DNA of 64,000 nucleotides from Giesbergeria anulus (GCF_900111115.1 NZ_FOGD01000009.1:23471-87470), one strand, 5' to 3'; counted from the stretch's first letter, positions 10,422 through 20,055 are shown. Notes: generated by a model from the letters alone, not told the origin. A program made the numbers and translations.

Positions 10422-10488
10422 GCAAGGAGGTGCGGTGTACCCGCCAGCAGGCAGGACAACCGTGCAAAACCTTTACGGAGACAAGACC

Positions 10489-12009
10489 ATGATCTATGCA
10501 GCCCCCGGTGCCGAAGGTGCCAAAATCCAATACAAAGCCCGCTACGACAACTTTATCGGCGGCCAATGGCAAGCCCCAGTGGGCGGCCAGTATTTCGATG
10601 TGGTCACGCCCATCAATGGTCAGGTCTATACGCAAGCAGCCCGCTCCACTGCCGAAGACATCGAGCTGGCGCTGGATGCCGCCCATGCCGCCTTTAAGAG
10701 CTGGGGCAAGACCGATGCAGCCACCCGCTCCAACATTTTGCTCAAGATTGCCGACCGCCTAGAGCAAAACCTAGAGCTGCTGGCCTACGCCGAAACCGTA
10801 GACAACGGCAAAGCCATCCGCGAAACACTCAACGCCGACCTGCCCCTAGCAATTGACCATTTCCGTTACTTTGCCGGTTGTCTGCGCTCGCAAGAAGGCG
10901 GTATCTCTGAGATTGATGAGAACACCATGGCGTACCACATCCACGAGCCGCTGGGCGTGGTGGGTCAGATCATTCCGTGGAACTTCCCGATTTTGATGGC
11001 CGCTTGGAAGCTAGCCCCCGCGCTGGGTGCAGGCAACTGCGTAGTGCTCAAGCCCGCCGAATCCACCCCCATTTCCATCCTGATTTTGGCCGAGCTGATT
11101 GCTGATCTGCTGCCACCGGGGGTGCTCAATATCGTGAACGGTTTGGGCCGCGAAGCCGGTATGCCACTGGCTACCAGCAAACGCATTGCCAAGATTGCCT
11201 TTACTGGCTCCACCGCCACAGGCCGCGTGATTGCCCAAGCCGCTGCGCAAAACCTGATTCCGGCCACGCTGGAGCTGGGCGGCAAGTCGCCCAACGTCTT
11301 CTTTGCCGACATCATGGACAAAGACGACGAGTTTCTGGACAAGGCCATCGAAGGCTTGGTGCTGTTTGCCTTTAACCAAGGCGAAGTGTGTACCTGCCCC
11401 AGCCGGGCGCTGATCCAAGAATCGATCTACGACCGCTTTATGGAGCGCGTGTTGCAGCGCGTGGCCGCCATCCAGCAAGGCAGCCCGCTCGATACCAACA
11501 GCATGATGGGTGCGCAAGCATCGCAGGTGCAGATGGACAAAATTCAGTCCTATCTGGAAATTGGCCGCCAAGAAGGTGCCGAGTGCCTGATTGGTGGTGC
11601 CCGCGCCGAGCTAGAAGGCGACTTGGCCGGTGGCTACTACATCCAGCCCACGCTGTTTAAGGGCCACAACAAAATGCGCATTTTCCAAGAAGAAATTTTT
11701 GGCCCGGTGCTGGCCGTGACCACCTTCAAGGACGAAGCCGAGGCACTGGCTATTGCCAACGACACCCCCTATGGTTTGGGCGCTGGCGTCTGGACGCGCA
11801 ACGGCAATGTGGCCTACCGCATGGGCCGCGCTATCCAAGCAGGCCGCGTCTGGACAAACTGCTACCACGCCTACCCCGCCCATGCTGCCTTTGGCGGCTA
11901 CAAAGAATCGGGCATTGGCCGCGAAACCCACAAGGTCATGCTGGATCACTACCAGCAAACCAAAAACCTGCTGGTGAGCTACAGCGAGAAGAAGCTGGGC
12001 TTCTTCTAA
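10489..12009 (+). CDS. NAD-dependent aldehyde dehydrogenase (ExaC/AldB/AcoD type)
   Basis: 506 residues, the normal size of the ExaC/AldB/AcoD group that oxidises acetaldehyde and similar small aldehydes to acids. Visible motifs are the cofactor and oxyanion region [16 protein letters not shown], Rossmann FTGSTATGR, the general-base [10 protein letters not shown], and the nucleophile cysteine in [12 protein letters not shown]. The start ATG 10489 has GGAG about 8 bases upstream. Control by sigma-54 and the divergent AcoR-like activator is strongly suggested by the upstream sites. The pair resembles the eatR-exaC arrangement of ethanolamine and alcohol catabolism in pseudomonads, but no neighbouring ammonia-lyase or alcohol dehydrogenase is present here. 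Confidence 0.93.
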   Translation: MIYAAPGAEGAKIQYKARYDNFIGGQWQAPVGGQYFDVVTPINGQVYTQAARSTAEDIELALDAAHAAFKSWGKTDAATRSNILLKIADRLEQNLELLAYAETVDNGKAIRETLNADLPLAIDHFRYFAGCLRSQEGGISEIDENTMAYHIHEPLGVVGQIIPWNFPILMAAWKLAPALGAGNCVVLKPAESTPISILILAELIADLLPPGVLNIVNGLGREAGMPLATSKRIAKIAFTGSTATGRVIAQAAAQNLIPATLELGGKSPNVFFADIMDKDDEFLDKAIEGLVLFAFNQGEVCTCPSRALIQESIYDRFMERVLQRVAAIQQGSPLDTNSMMGAQASQVQMDKIQSYLEIGRQEGAECLIGGARAELEGDLAGGYYIQPTLFKGHNKMRIFQEEIFGPVLAVTTFKDEAEALAIANDTPYGLGAGVWTRNGNVAYRMGRAIQAGRVWTNCYHAYPAHAAFGGYKESGIGRETHKVMLDHYQQTKNLLVSYSEKKLGFF

Positions 12010-12087
12010 CTGCTGGCCCCAGGCCCGCACTGGCCGCTAAGGCTTGGGCGGGCCACCCCGTGCATACTGGCGTTTTTCTGAATCTGA

Positions 12088-12108
12088 CAATCGCCTGCAG
12101 GGCGATTG
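12088..12108 (+). promoter_or_regulatory. Hairpin just before the R-M start codon
   Basis: CAATCGCC and GGCGATTG form a perfect 8-bp stem around TGCAG, ending 10 bases before ATG 12119. It occupies the place where the ribosome binding site should be, and no other Shine-Dalgarno sequence is visible. It could limit translation of the restriction enzyme or be an operator, or it may be the distal end of the dehydrogenase transcript. Function is inference. Confidence 0.5.
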
Positions 12109-12118
12109 CGCCAGCCGC

Positions 12119-15091
12119 ATGACCGTCACCCTGAACCACGCAGAAATCCTGCACCGCGCCTACGCTTTTGCCAAAGACTACGCCAGCGCCAGCTACGAAA
12201 TGGGCCAAGCGCAGAACTTTATCCGCGACTTGTGTGAGGTGTTCGGCTTCTCGGCCAAGCGGCTGGTCAATTTTGAGCAGCGCGTCAAAAAATCGGGTGG
12301 CAGCAGCGGGCGCATGGATGGGTTTTATCCCGGCAAACTGCTGATAGAGATGAAATCACGCGGCGCAGACTTGCAAGCCGCCTACCAGCAAGCGCTGGAC
12401 TATTTGCCCGGTCTGCAAAATGCCGAGCTGCCCGATTACATTCTCGTCAGTGATTTTGAACACCTGCACCTGTACCGGCGCGGTGATGGCAGCGCGCCAC
12501 TGTGCCACCGGCTGGCCGATTTTGCCCAGCATATCGACGCCTATCTGTTTCTGGCCGGTTTTGAGACCCAAGCGCGGGCCGAACAAATTGCTGTCAACGA
12601 GGGCGCAGCGCGCAAAATTGCCCAGTTGCACGACGCCATGCGCGATGGTGGCTACAGCGGGGCCGATTTAGAGCGCTACTTGGTGCGCCTGCTGTTTTGC
12701 CTGTTTGCCGAAGACACTGCCATTTTTGACAGCCCCGGCGCGTTTAGCCAATATCTGCGCCAACACACCCGCGAAGATGGCTCGGACTTGGATGGTGCGC
12801 TGCAAAATCTGTTTGACACCCTGAACCGCGCCCCGGACAAACGCCCTAAAAACCTGCCGCACGAGTTGCGCGGCTTTCCGTATATCAATGGCAGCGTGTT
12901 TGCGGGGCGGCTAGAGCCTTGCTACTTTGACAGCACGGCGCGCCGGGTGTTGCTCGATTGTGCCGAGCACTTTGATTGGTCACAAATCAGCCCGGCCATT
13001 TTTGGCTCTTTGTTTCAGGCGGTGATTCACCACGACGGCGAAGGCGTGACGGCCAAAAGCAGCAAGCGCCGCGAATTGGGCGCGCACTACACCAGCGAGA
13101 TCAACATTTTGCGCGTGATTGGCCCGCTGTTTTTGCACCGCTTGCAGACGGAGTTAAAAACCGCACGCGCCAGCAAAACCCGGCTGAAGGCATTTTTGGA
13201 ACAATTGCGCAGCCTGCATTTTTTTGATCCGGCCTGCGGCTGTGGCAATTTTTTGGTGTTGGCCTACCGCGAAATCCGCCGTTTGGAGTTGGACGCCGTA
13301 GAAGCCCTGCTGGCGCTAGAGCAGCGCCAACGCACGGTGAGCGGCACGCTGGACGCGAAAGAGTTTGAGCAAATCCAGTGCGATGTGCATCAGTGCCACG
13401 GCATTGAGATTGAGGCCAGCGCCGCCCACATTGCCACCGTGGCGCTGTGGCTGACCGACCACCAAGAGAACCTGCGCGCCAGCCGGGCGCTGGGCGGGCA
13501 CTTTAACCGCCTGCCGCTGGTGCGCAAAGCCAACATTGTGCAGGGCAACGCCTTGACGCTGGATTGGGCTGGGGTGCTGCCGCCTGCGCAATGCAGCTAT
13601 GTGATTGGGAACCCGCCGTTTGTTGGGGCCAAGTTCATGAACGATGCCCAGCGTGAAGAGACACGCCGAGTGTTGGCAGATGTCAATAACGCCGGTTTGC
13701 TGGATTTTGTGGCCGCTTGGTATGTCAAGGCGGCGCGCTATGTGCGCGGTGAAAGCTGCGCGGGCGCGACGGCCAGCGCGGCGGTGCAACTGGGGCAGAT
13801 GCCGAACGCTCATACGGAACCTACGGCTCCGAAATCGCTTTCGACACCCACCCCAGCCGCACCGGGAACCGTCCGTTGTGCTTTTGTTTCGACCAACAGC
13901 ATCACGCAGGGCGAACAGGTGGGCGTGCTCTGGGGCTGGATGCTGGCCCAAGGCATGAAAATCCAGTTTGCCCACCGCACCTTCCAATGGAGCAATGATG
14001 CCAAAGGCGTGGCCGCTGTGCATTGCGTGATTGTCGGTTTTGGCTTGGAAGAGCGCAGCGACAAGGTGATTTACCACTACCCCGATATTCGAGGCGAACC
14101 CACCGCCGTACCGGCACAAAACATCAACCCTTATTTGACGGATGCGCTTGATGTGATAGCGCAAGCGCGTTCTACGCCTTTGATGGCAGTGCCCGAAATA
14201 GTCAACGGTAGCATCCCCGCTGATGGGGGCCACTTGATTTTGTCACCTGAAGAGTACAAGATACTATTGCAAACCGAACCCGCAGCGCACGCTTGGATAC
14301 GCCCGTATTTAGGTGCTGAAGGGCTTATCCACAATCAGTTGCGCTATTGTTTATGGCTGCCGGGTTGCCCACCACAAACCTTGCGGGCTATGCCGCTGGT
14401 GTTGCAGCGCGTTCAGGCAGTGAAAGTTATGCGTGAGCAAAGCAGCAAGGCCGCCACACGCCAGAAAGCCGCTACGCCCTCGCTGTTCACCGAAAATCGC
14501 CAACCTGCAATGGGGCATTACTTAGCTATTCCACGCACTTCATCTGAAAATCGGCGTTACCTGCCTATTGCTTATCTAAACGCCGATGTCATAGCCGCCA
14601 ACGACTTACAAATGGTGCCCGAAGCCACGTTGTACCATTTTGGTGTATTGTCCAGCACGATGCACAGGGCTTGGACAGGCATCACTGCTGGCCGTTTGAA
14701 AAGCGACCTTCGGTATTCTGTAAGACTTACTTACAACACTTTCCCTTGGCCCAATCTGCCCAACAGCACGCCGAAGCGCCCAACGCCCGCTACCGCACAA
14801 AAACGCCGCCTCGCCATCGAAGCAGCAGCCCAAGCTGTACTGGATGCCCGCGCCCAATTTGCCGATAGCACGCTGGCCGACCTCTACGACCCATTGACCA
14901 TGCCCGTAGAGCTACACAAAGCCCACCAGCAACTCGACAAAGCCGTCGATGCAGCCTATAGCTACAAAGGCCAGCCCCACGATGCTGCCCGCGTCGCCTT
15001 TTTGTTTACCCGCTACCAAGCCCTAACGGCAGCCACGGCCCCCATCAGTCCGACCAAGCCCACGCGGCGGTGCAAGGTGCAGGCCCAGTGA
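12119..15091 (+). CDS. MmeI-like type IIL restriction-modification enzyme
   Basis: 990 residues in one chain. An N-terminal PD-(D/E)xK-like nuclease site is visible (D67, then E77-M-K79 in KLLIEMKS). A helical linker follows (about 150-350), then an adenine methyltransferase with motif I DPACGCGNF and catalytic NPPF in YVIGNPPFVG, and a target-recognition plus C-terminal helical region. Such enzymes methylate one strand of an asymmetric site and cut at a distance. All catalytic motifs are intact. Oddities: a low-complexity stretch of about 30 residues between the methyltransferase parts (around bases 13752-13872), and a recognition region (about 14100-14760) that is visibly more AT-rich than the rest. 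The start ATG follows a strong hairpin. Confidence 0.88.
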   Translation: MTVTLNHAEILHRAYAFAKDYASASYEMGQAQNFIRDLCEVFGFSAKRLVNFEQRVKKSGGSSGRMDGFYPGKLLIEMKSRGADLQAAYQQALDYLPGLQNAELPDYILVSDFEHLHLYRRGDGSAPLCHRLADFAQHIDAYLFLAGFETQARAEQIAVNEGAARKIAQLHDAMRDGGYSGADLERYLVRLLFCLFAEDTAIFDSPGAFSQYLRQHTREDGSDLDGALQNLFDTLNRAPDKRPKNLPHELRGFPYINGSVFAGRLEPCYFDSTARRVLLDCAEHFDWSQISPAIFGSLFQAVIHHDGEGVTAKSSKRRELGAHYTSEINILRVIGPLFLHRLQTELKTARASKTRLKAFLEQLRSLHFFDPACGCGNFLVLAYREIRRLELDAVEALLALEQRQRTVSGTLDAKEFEQIQCDVHQCHGIEIEASAAHIATVALWLTDHQENLRASRALGGHFNRLPLVRKANIVQGNALTLDWAGVLPPAQCSYVIGNPPFVGAKFMNDAQREETRRVLADVNNAGLLDFVAAWYVKAARYVRGESCAGATASAAVQLGQMPNAHTEPTAPKSLSTPTPAAPGTVRCAFVSTNSITQGEQVGVLWGWMLAQGMKIQFAHRTFQWSNDAKGVAAVHCVIVGFGLEERSDKVIYHYPDIRGEPTAVPAQNINPYLTDALDVIAQARSTPLMAVPEIVNGSIPADGGHLILSPEEYKILLQTEPAAHAWIRPYLGAEGLIHNQLRYCLWLPGCPPQTLRAMPLVLQRVQAVKVMREQSSKAATRQKAATPSLFTENRQPAMGHYLAIPRTSSENRRYLPIAYLNADVIAANDLQMVPEATLYHFGVLSSTMHRAWTGITAGRLKSDLRYSVRLTYNTFPWPNLPNSTPKRPTPATAQKRRLAIEAAAQAVLDARAQFADSTLADLYDPLTMPVELHKAHQQLDKAVDAAYSYKGQPHDAARVAFLFTRYQALTAATAPISPTKPTRRCKVQAQ

Positions 15092-15099
15092 GCGCGCTC

Positions 15100-15330
15100 G
15101 ACCAGCTTAAACACTTGCACGGCACCACTGAGGCGCTGGGCCTGCTCGCGTAGGCTGTGCGCCGCTGCCGCCAATTGCTCCACCAATGCGGTGTACGGCA
15201 TCCACAATGTCGTGCATGGTGCTGCCAGCATGTTGCAGCACTAGCTGCGTGCCCGATGCCACCTTTTGCACCGAGGCATCAATCACACTAAGGATGTCTG
15301 CCAAAGGGGAAAAGGCCGAACTAGGCACGC
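15100..15330 (-). pseudogene. Remnant of a methyl-accepting chemotaxis protein gene
   Basis: On the minus strand one frame reads SVQKVASGTQLVLQHAGSTM followed by HDIVDAV, the piece of a chemoreceptor signalling domain just after the hairpin tip. A second frame downstream reads ALVEQLAAAAHSLREQAQRL then SGAVQVFKL, the usual last helix of such receptors. The roughly 40 residues that normally lie between them are missing and the frame has shifted. No intact receptor start is present because hydroxypyruvate isomerase occupies the upstream DNA. The remnant abuts the restriction-modification gene, which may have arrived by disrupting it. Confidence 0.75.
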
Positions 15331-15338
15331 CAAAAATT

Positions 15339-16151
15339 TCAGGCCCAATAGCGCTGGCACCAGCCCAAGCCGTTAGAGGTATCGGCAGCGGGCCGATATT
15401 CGCAGCCCACCCAGCCAGCGTAGCCCAATGCATCAATCACCTCAAACAGATACGGGTAGTGCAATTCGCCTTTGTCTGGCTCTTGGCGCTCAGGCACTCC
15501 GGCAATTTGCAGATGCGCCACCCGGCCTGTGGGCAGGTATTGGCGCAGCTTGCTAGCCACATCGCCCTCGGTCACTTGGCAATGGTACAAATCCATCAGC
15601 ACCTTGAGCTGGGGCGAGTCCACTGCATCGAGTACCGCATGGGCTTGGGCCTGCTGCTGCAAAAAGTAGCCCGGCATATCGCGCACGTTGATCGGCTCAA
15701 TCAACAACTGGCAGCCTTGGGCTGCCGCCTGTGCGCAAGCCCAGCGCAGGTTATCGACCAAGGTGGCCTGCATGGCAGCGGGGTCGGCCCCAGTAGGTAC
15801 GGTGCCGCTCATGACATGGATGCACGGGCAGTCCAGCGCAGCGGCATAACGCAAGGCTTCTTGGATACCGGCCCGAAAAGCCACCTCTTGCCCCGGCAGC
15901 GCCGCCGTACCACGAGCACCTTGGCCCCAAGCGGCGGCCATCTCCGGCGGCGTTAATCCGGCAGCAGGGGCATTGAACAACACTTGGCGCAAGCCGTGGG
16001 CGCGCAGGCGGGCCGCCAACTCGGCGGCCTGCCAACCATAGGGGGCGAGGTATTCCACCGCCGTAAAACCATCGCGGGCTGCGGCCTCAAAACGATCCAG
16101 AAAGGGAAGATGGGGGTAAAGCCAACTCAAGTTAGCAGAGAACTGGGGCAT
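15339..16151 (-). CDS. hyi: Hydroxypyruvate isomerase family protein
   Basis: 270 residues, a TIM barrel of the Hyi/OtnI group that interconverts hydroxypyruvate and tartronate semialdehyde (or a related keto-acid). The start MPQFSANLSWLYPHLPFLDR is typical, followed by AARDGFTAVEYLAPYGW. Metal and substrate residues are visible in LLIEPINVRDMPGYFL, VLMDLYHCQ, HLQIAGVPERQEPDKGEL and GCEYRP near the end. ATG 16151 is chosen from this family start; the open frame continues to 16220 without similarity. No glyoxylate carboligase or tartronate semialdehyde reductase is beside it, so the substrate is inferred from family only. Confidence 0.88.
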   Translation of the reverse strand: MPQFSANLSWLYPHLPFLDRFEAAARDGFTAVEYLAPYGWQAAELAARLRAHGLRQVLFNAPAAGLTPPEMAAAWGQGARGTAALPGQEVAFRAGIQEALRYAAALDCPCIHVMSGTVPTGADPAAMQATLVDNLRWACAQAAAQGCQLLIEPINVRDMPGYFLQQQAQAHAVLDAVDSPQLKVLMDLYHCQVTEGDVASKLRQYLPTGRVAHLQIAGVPERQEPDKGELHYPYLFEVIDALGYAGWVGCEYRPAADTSNGLGWCQRYWA

Positions 16152-16348
16152 AGTGGGTGGGGTAAGGTAATGGCGCTGTTCTGCGCATTTGTCTGTATTT
16201 ATCGCCAGTGGCGAGCGCAAGCCCCATCGTTCACCACGGGGGGCTCAAGAAACCCCGAATGATAGAATCATGCTCGGTGCTGCCGTAGCCGCTTGCACCA
16301 AACCCAAAAGCTGCTCAATGGTGTACGACAGGTGGTAGAAGCAGCAAT

Positions 16349-16969
16349 ATGCGAATGATCGGACAGCATGTTTATCTGGTTGATGATGATGACGCCGTGC
16401 GCGTCTCGCTATCGCGCATGTTGCAGTATCTGGGCTATACGGTAGAGAGTTACTCTTCACCAGAGGCCTTCTTAGAGCACTCCTTGCCCATTGCCCCCGC
16501 CGTGTTGTTACTGGACATGCGTATGCCACAAATGAATGGGTTGGCTTTGCAGCAAGAGTTGCTGCGGCTGGGGCGCAACACACCCATCGTGTTTATCTCC
16601 GGAGAAAGCCAAACGCAAGAAATCATTGATGCCTTGAAGGGTGGCGCTATTGATTTTTTGCTCAAGCCCTTCAACATGGAGGACTTGGTGCAGGCCATCC
16701 ACCGCGCCATGGCCCGCAGCCGCGAGCAGCTCAGTGCCTTTCGTGATGCCATCGATGTACAGCGCGGCTACGAGAGCCTGACCCCGCGTGAGCGCCAAGT
16801 GTGCAAATTGGTGGTCAAGGGGCTGATGAACAAAGAAATTGCCGAGCAGTTTGATTGCAGCCTGAAAACCGTGAAGGTACACCGCGCGCGGGTGATGGAA
16901 AAAATGGGCGTCACCTCTTTACTAGAACTGGCCGACAAAATACGCGCTCTGCCCGAACACAGCCTGTAA
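16349..16969 (+). CDS. FixJ/LuxR-type response regulator
   Basis: 206 residues. The receiver domain (1-120) has the acidic cluster DDDD near residue 12, the phosphorylation Asp in VLLLDMRMPQMNG, and the conserved Lys in FLLKPF. The output domain is a LuxR-type helix-turn-helix (LTPRERQVCKLVVKGLMNKE, then IAEQFDCSLKTVKVHRARVM). Ten bases separate its stop from the histidine kinase gene, so the two form a two-component operon. The input signal is unknown; this architecture is shared by FixJ, TodT and StyR, which respond to oxygen or aromatic compounds. Confidence 0.9.
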   Translation: MRMIGQHVYLVDDDDAVRVSLSRMLQYLGYTVESYSSPEAFLEHSLPIAPAVLLLDMRMPQMNGLALQQELLRLGRNTPIVFISGESQTQEIIDALKGGAIDFLLKPFNMEDLVQAIHRAMARSREQLSAFRDAIDVQRGYESLTPRERQVCKLVVKGLMNKEIAEQFDCSLKTVKVHRARVMEKMGVTSLLELADKIRALPEHSL

Positions 16970-16978
16970 CACGCCCAG

Positions 16979-18379
16979 ATGTTTAATCTGCCTACGGCCT
17001 ACCTGATTGTGGGCCTGATGTACTTGGTCATGCCTACGGTAGCTTGGGTGGTGCTCTCAGGCTTGCGCTCACGCGCAGCCCTGCTGTGGTGCGGCGGCAG
17101 TGCATTGTTTGGCATGGGGGTGGTACTACTGGGCTTGCGCGCACACATTGCAGAATGGGCCGCCTACCCGCTGGCTAATGGCTTGATGCTTCTGGCCAAT
17201 CTAGTGCGGGTGCAAGCGCTGCACCACGAACTGCCCCAGCAGCCTTGGCCTACGCAGTGGCTAGCCGGACTGGGCATCGCTTTTGTGCTGGGTTATGAAT
17301 ACCTGCGCCTTGGGTTAGACAACGAGATGCTGCGTTTTTTGTGGACATCTTCCACATTGGCCGCCTCTTTTTTCTATATCAGCTGGTTATGTGGGCGCAT
17401 TGGACAGCGCGAGCATTCGCACAGCGCCTATTGGGTTGCTGGCGCTTATCTGGTAGTAGGCAGTACGGTGGTGCTGCGCAGCGTAACGGTGGGCACCGGA
17501 TTTTCTCAGCCCAATGCCTTGTTTGGGGGTTGGGACAGCCTACTGAACGTCAGCTCTAGCCTCATCAGCTCAGTGGTGGGCAGTATGGGCTTTATTGGCA
17601 TCTTTTTGGAACGCGCCCGGCACAGCGACATGACTGCGGTGGCAGAACGGGCCAAACAAGAAGAAAACATACGACTGAGTGCCCAAATTGCCCAGCTCGA
17701 CCGCCAGCGCTGCCTAGGGCAAATGTCGGCCTCGCTGGGGCATGAGCTGAACCAACCCCTGACCGCTATTTTGCTCAATGCCCAAATGGCCCAGCATGGC
17801 TTGGCGCACCAGCGTTTGGATACACCACAGCTACAAGAGCTGCTGCGCGACATTGAGACCCACACACAACGCGCAGGTCAGATCATTGAGCACATCCGCA
17901 GTTTTATCCGGCCCGTACCCGTGCAAAACAAGCCGATAGAGCTAGGCCCGCTGGTGCATGACGTCAAACAACTGCTGGCCTGCGAGGCGCGCAATGCGGA
18001 GGTGGTGTTTACCTTTGCACTGCCCGCAGCACCGGTGTGGGTGCAGGGGGACGGTCTTCAACTCTCGCAAATCGTGCTCAATGTCTATCGCAATGCCATC
18101 CAAGCGATGCGCGATGCGCCACAACCGCGCCAAATCATGGTAACGCTGGCGCAGCAAACAAACTGGGTGCTGTTGCGCATCTGCGACACTGGCCCCGGCT
18201 TTGGGCCCGAGGCTTTGGCACAGGTTTGTCAGCCATTTTTTACCACTAAGGCCGATGGGCTGGGCTTGGGGCTGTCTATTTCACGGGCCATTGCCCAGCG
18301 ACATGGTGGCACGCTAGAGGTTTATAACCATCTACAGGGTGGCGCACAGGTCGAGCTCAAACTGCAAGCACAAAACTGA
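16979..18379 (+). CDS. Membrane sensor histidine kinase
   Basis: 466 residues. Several hydrophobic helices fill the first 225 residues (TAYLIVGLMYLVMPTVAWVV and onwards), an integral-membrane sensor with little periplasmic sequence. The phosphoacceptor box is SASLGHELNQPLTAILLNAQ (HELNQPL, as in FixL/DctB types), followed by N-box LNVYRNAIQAM, G1 ICDTGPGFG and G2 GLGLGLSISRAIAQRHGG. All kinase motifs are present. It is the partner of the upstream FixJ-type regulator. The signal cannot be read from the sequence. Confidence 0.9.
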   Translation: MFNLPTAYLIVGLMYLVMPTVAWVVLSGLRSRAALLWCGGSALFGMGVVLLGLRAHIAEWAAYPLANGLMLLANLVRVQALHHELPQQPWPTQWLAGLGIAFVLGYEYLRLGLDNEMLRFLWTSSTLAASFFYISWLCGRIGQREHSHSAYWVAGAYLVVGSTVVLRSVTVGTGFSQPNALFGGWDSLLNVSSSLISSVVGSMGFIGIFLERARHSDMTAVAERAKQEENIRLSAQIAQLDRQRCLGQMSASLGHELNQPLTAILLNAQMAQHGLAHQRLDTPQLQELLRDIETHTQRAGQIIEHIRSFIRPVPVQNKPIELGPLVHDVKQLLACEARNAEVVFTFALPAAPVWVQGDGLQLSQIVLNVYRNAIQAMRDAPQPRQIMVTLAQQTNWVLLRICDTGPGFGPEALAQVCQPFFTTKADGLGLGLSISRAIAQRHGGTLEVYNHLQGGAQVELKLQAQN

Positions 18380-18485
18380 ATTTTGCAGCCTGTGCTGGGG
18401 TCATTGACCCTAGGGGCAATGGTGTTTCAAATTGTTTTCGTATTTACTTACGCTGTATCAAGACTAGCTAGGTGATAGCCAAAAC

Positions 18486-20051
18486 ATGCGTACCAATCTG
18501 CCCGTAAGCAACCGGGAGTTCGATTACTCCGGCGACGAGTTTTTGATGTCCACCACCGACCCACAAGGTCGGATCACCCACTGTAACGCGGCCTTTGCAA
18601 GAGTCAGTGGCTTTTCGATGGACGAACTGATGGGCCAGCCGCACAATATGGTGCGCCACCCCGACATGCCCCCCGAAGCCTTTCAGGACATGTGGAACAC
18701 CATAGGCCGTGGTCGCACCTGGATTGGTATGGTCAAAAACCGCCGCAACGATGGCGATTTTTATTGGGTACGCGCCCACGTCACACCTCTCATGCAACAC
18801 GGCAAACCGGCTGGCTATATGTCGGTGCGCATGAAGCCCTCGCGCGAAGAAGTACGCCAAGCAGAGCAGCTCTACAGCCAAATCCGCCAAGAGCGCGAAT
18901 CGGGGCGGCAGACATTTCGCCTGCACTCAGGCCATGTACGCTACAACGGTTGGCGCGACTGGCGCGGCCGCCTGCAACGAACCGGCTTTACCCAACGCTT
19001 GGCTGCTATGTTGGCAGTGCCGGGGCTGGCCTTGCCCCTGCTGCCTTTGGCGTTAGATCTGACGGGGCTAGAGGCTGCAGCCCTACAAGGCGGGCTGGGG
19101 GTAGTGCTAGCCGGTTTTATTCTGTGGCGTTTTCACCAGCGCATCACGCAGCCGATCAATGAAGCCCATCGCTTTGCCAGCCACATTGCCGGTTGTAGCT
19201 TGTCAGAGCCGTATCAGCGCATTGGTGGCCGCCATCCGATGGCGCTACTGATGGAGCGTTTGCAGCAAATTCAGGTCAACTTGCGTGCTGTGATCGGGGA
19301 TGCACGCTCTGAGATTGACAACTTTAGCCAGATTGCAGGTGATGTGGCACAGGGGGCCGAGGAGCTGGCGGGGCGCACCGAGTCGCAAGCTAGCAGCCTA
19401 GAGGAAACAGCCGCCACGATGGAAGAACTGGCCAGCACGGTGCGCCAGTCGGCGCAAACGGTGCAGCAGGTGCAGGAAGAAAGCGCCAACAGTGCCGACT
19501 TGGCCCGCCACGGTGGCCAAGCAGTGGCCGAAATCAGCACAGTAGTGCAATCCATTGCCGACTCATCGAAGAAAATGGGGCAAATCATTGCCACCATTGA
19601 AGGTATTGCTTTCCAGACCAACATTCTGGCCTTGAACGCAGCGGTAGAGGCAGCCCGCGCTGGCGAGCAAGGCCGGGGGTTTGCCGTGGTGGCATCTGAA
19701 GTGCGGGCACTGGCCCAGCGCAGCGCCACCGCCGCACGAGAAATTGGCGAGCTGATCCGCGAATCTGGCACCCATACCCAGCATGGCGCCGACAAAATGG
19801 AGTCGGCAGGCCAAACCATTGCCAAAGTGGTGCAGTCAGTGGCCCATGTCAATACCCTGATCCATGAGATGGGGGTGGCAGCCAAAGAACAGTCGTTGGG
19901 TATTTCTCAGGTCAATGATGCCGTCAACGACCTAGACCAAGTAACGCAGCAAAATGCCGCGCTGGTGGAAGAATCAGCGGCAGCCGCCCAAGCCATGAGC
20001 CAAAACACCGGCTTTTTGGGGCGCACGCTGGCGGTGTTTCGGTTCCGTTAA
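18486..20051 (+). CDS. aer: Aer-type aerotaxis receptor
   Basis: 521 residues, close to E. coli Aer in size and layout. The N-terminal PAS domain has the FAD-binding Aer signature LMGQPHNMVRHPDMP and GMVKNRRNDGDFYWVRAHV. One hydrophobic hairpin (about 178-218) anchors it in the inner membrane. The C-terminal signalling domain has [20 protein letters not shown] and the final [17 protein letters not shown] helix. It senses redox state or oxygen and signals to CheA/CheW. The start ATG 18486 follows a short intergenic region containing a small GGGTC/GACCC hairpin after the kinase stop. Confidence 0.92.
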   Translation: MRTNLPVSNREFDYSGDEFLMSTTDPQGRITHCNAAFARVSGFSMDELMGQPHNMVRHPDMPPEAFQDMWNTIGRGRTWIGMVKNRRNDGDFYWVRAHVTPLMQHGKPAGYMSVRMKPSREEVRQAEQLYSQIRQERESGRQTFRLHSGHVRYNGWRDWRGRLQRTGFTQRLAAMLAVPGLALPLLPLALDLTGLEAAALQGGLGVVLAGFILWRFHQRITQPINEAHRFASHIAGCSLSEPYQRIGGRHPMALLMERLQQIQVNLRAVIGDARSEIDNFSQIAGDVAQGAEELAGRTESQASSLEETAATMEELASTVRQSAQTVQQVQEESANSADLARHGGQAVAEISTVVQSIADSSKKMGQIIATIEGIAFQTNILALNAAVEAARAGEQGRGFAVVASEVRALAQRSATAAREIGELIRESGTHTQHGADKMESAGQTIAKVVQSVAHVNTLIHEMGVAAKEQSLGISQVNDAVNDLDQVTQQNAALVEESAAAAQAMSQNTGFLGRTLAVFRFR

Positions 20052-20055
20052 CGCG

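Larger units (their letters stand above)
10134..10488. other. Intergenic control region, no gene
   Basis: 355 bp between the divergent regulator and aldehyde dehydrogenase genes. It holds the palindrome at 10231-10259 and the sigma-54 promoter at 10407-10421. No credible coding sequence is seen; open frames across it are extensions of the two flanking genes. Confidence 0.8.

Noticed and set aside
10257-10488. Upstream extensions of the aldehyde dehydrogenase frame
   Set aside because: The frame is open through the sigma-54 promoter and palindrome; the protein family starts at ATG 10489 with a good ribosome binding site.
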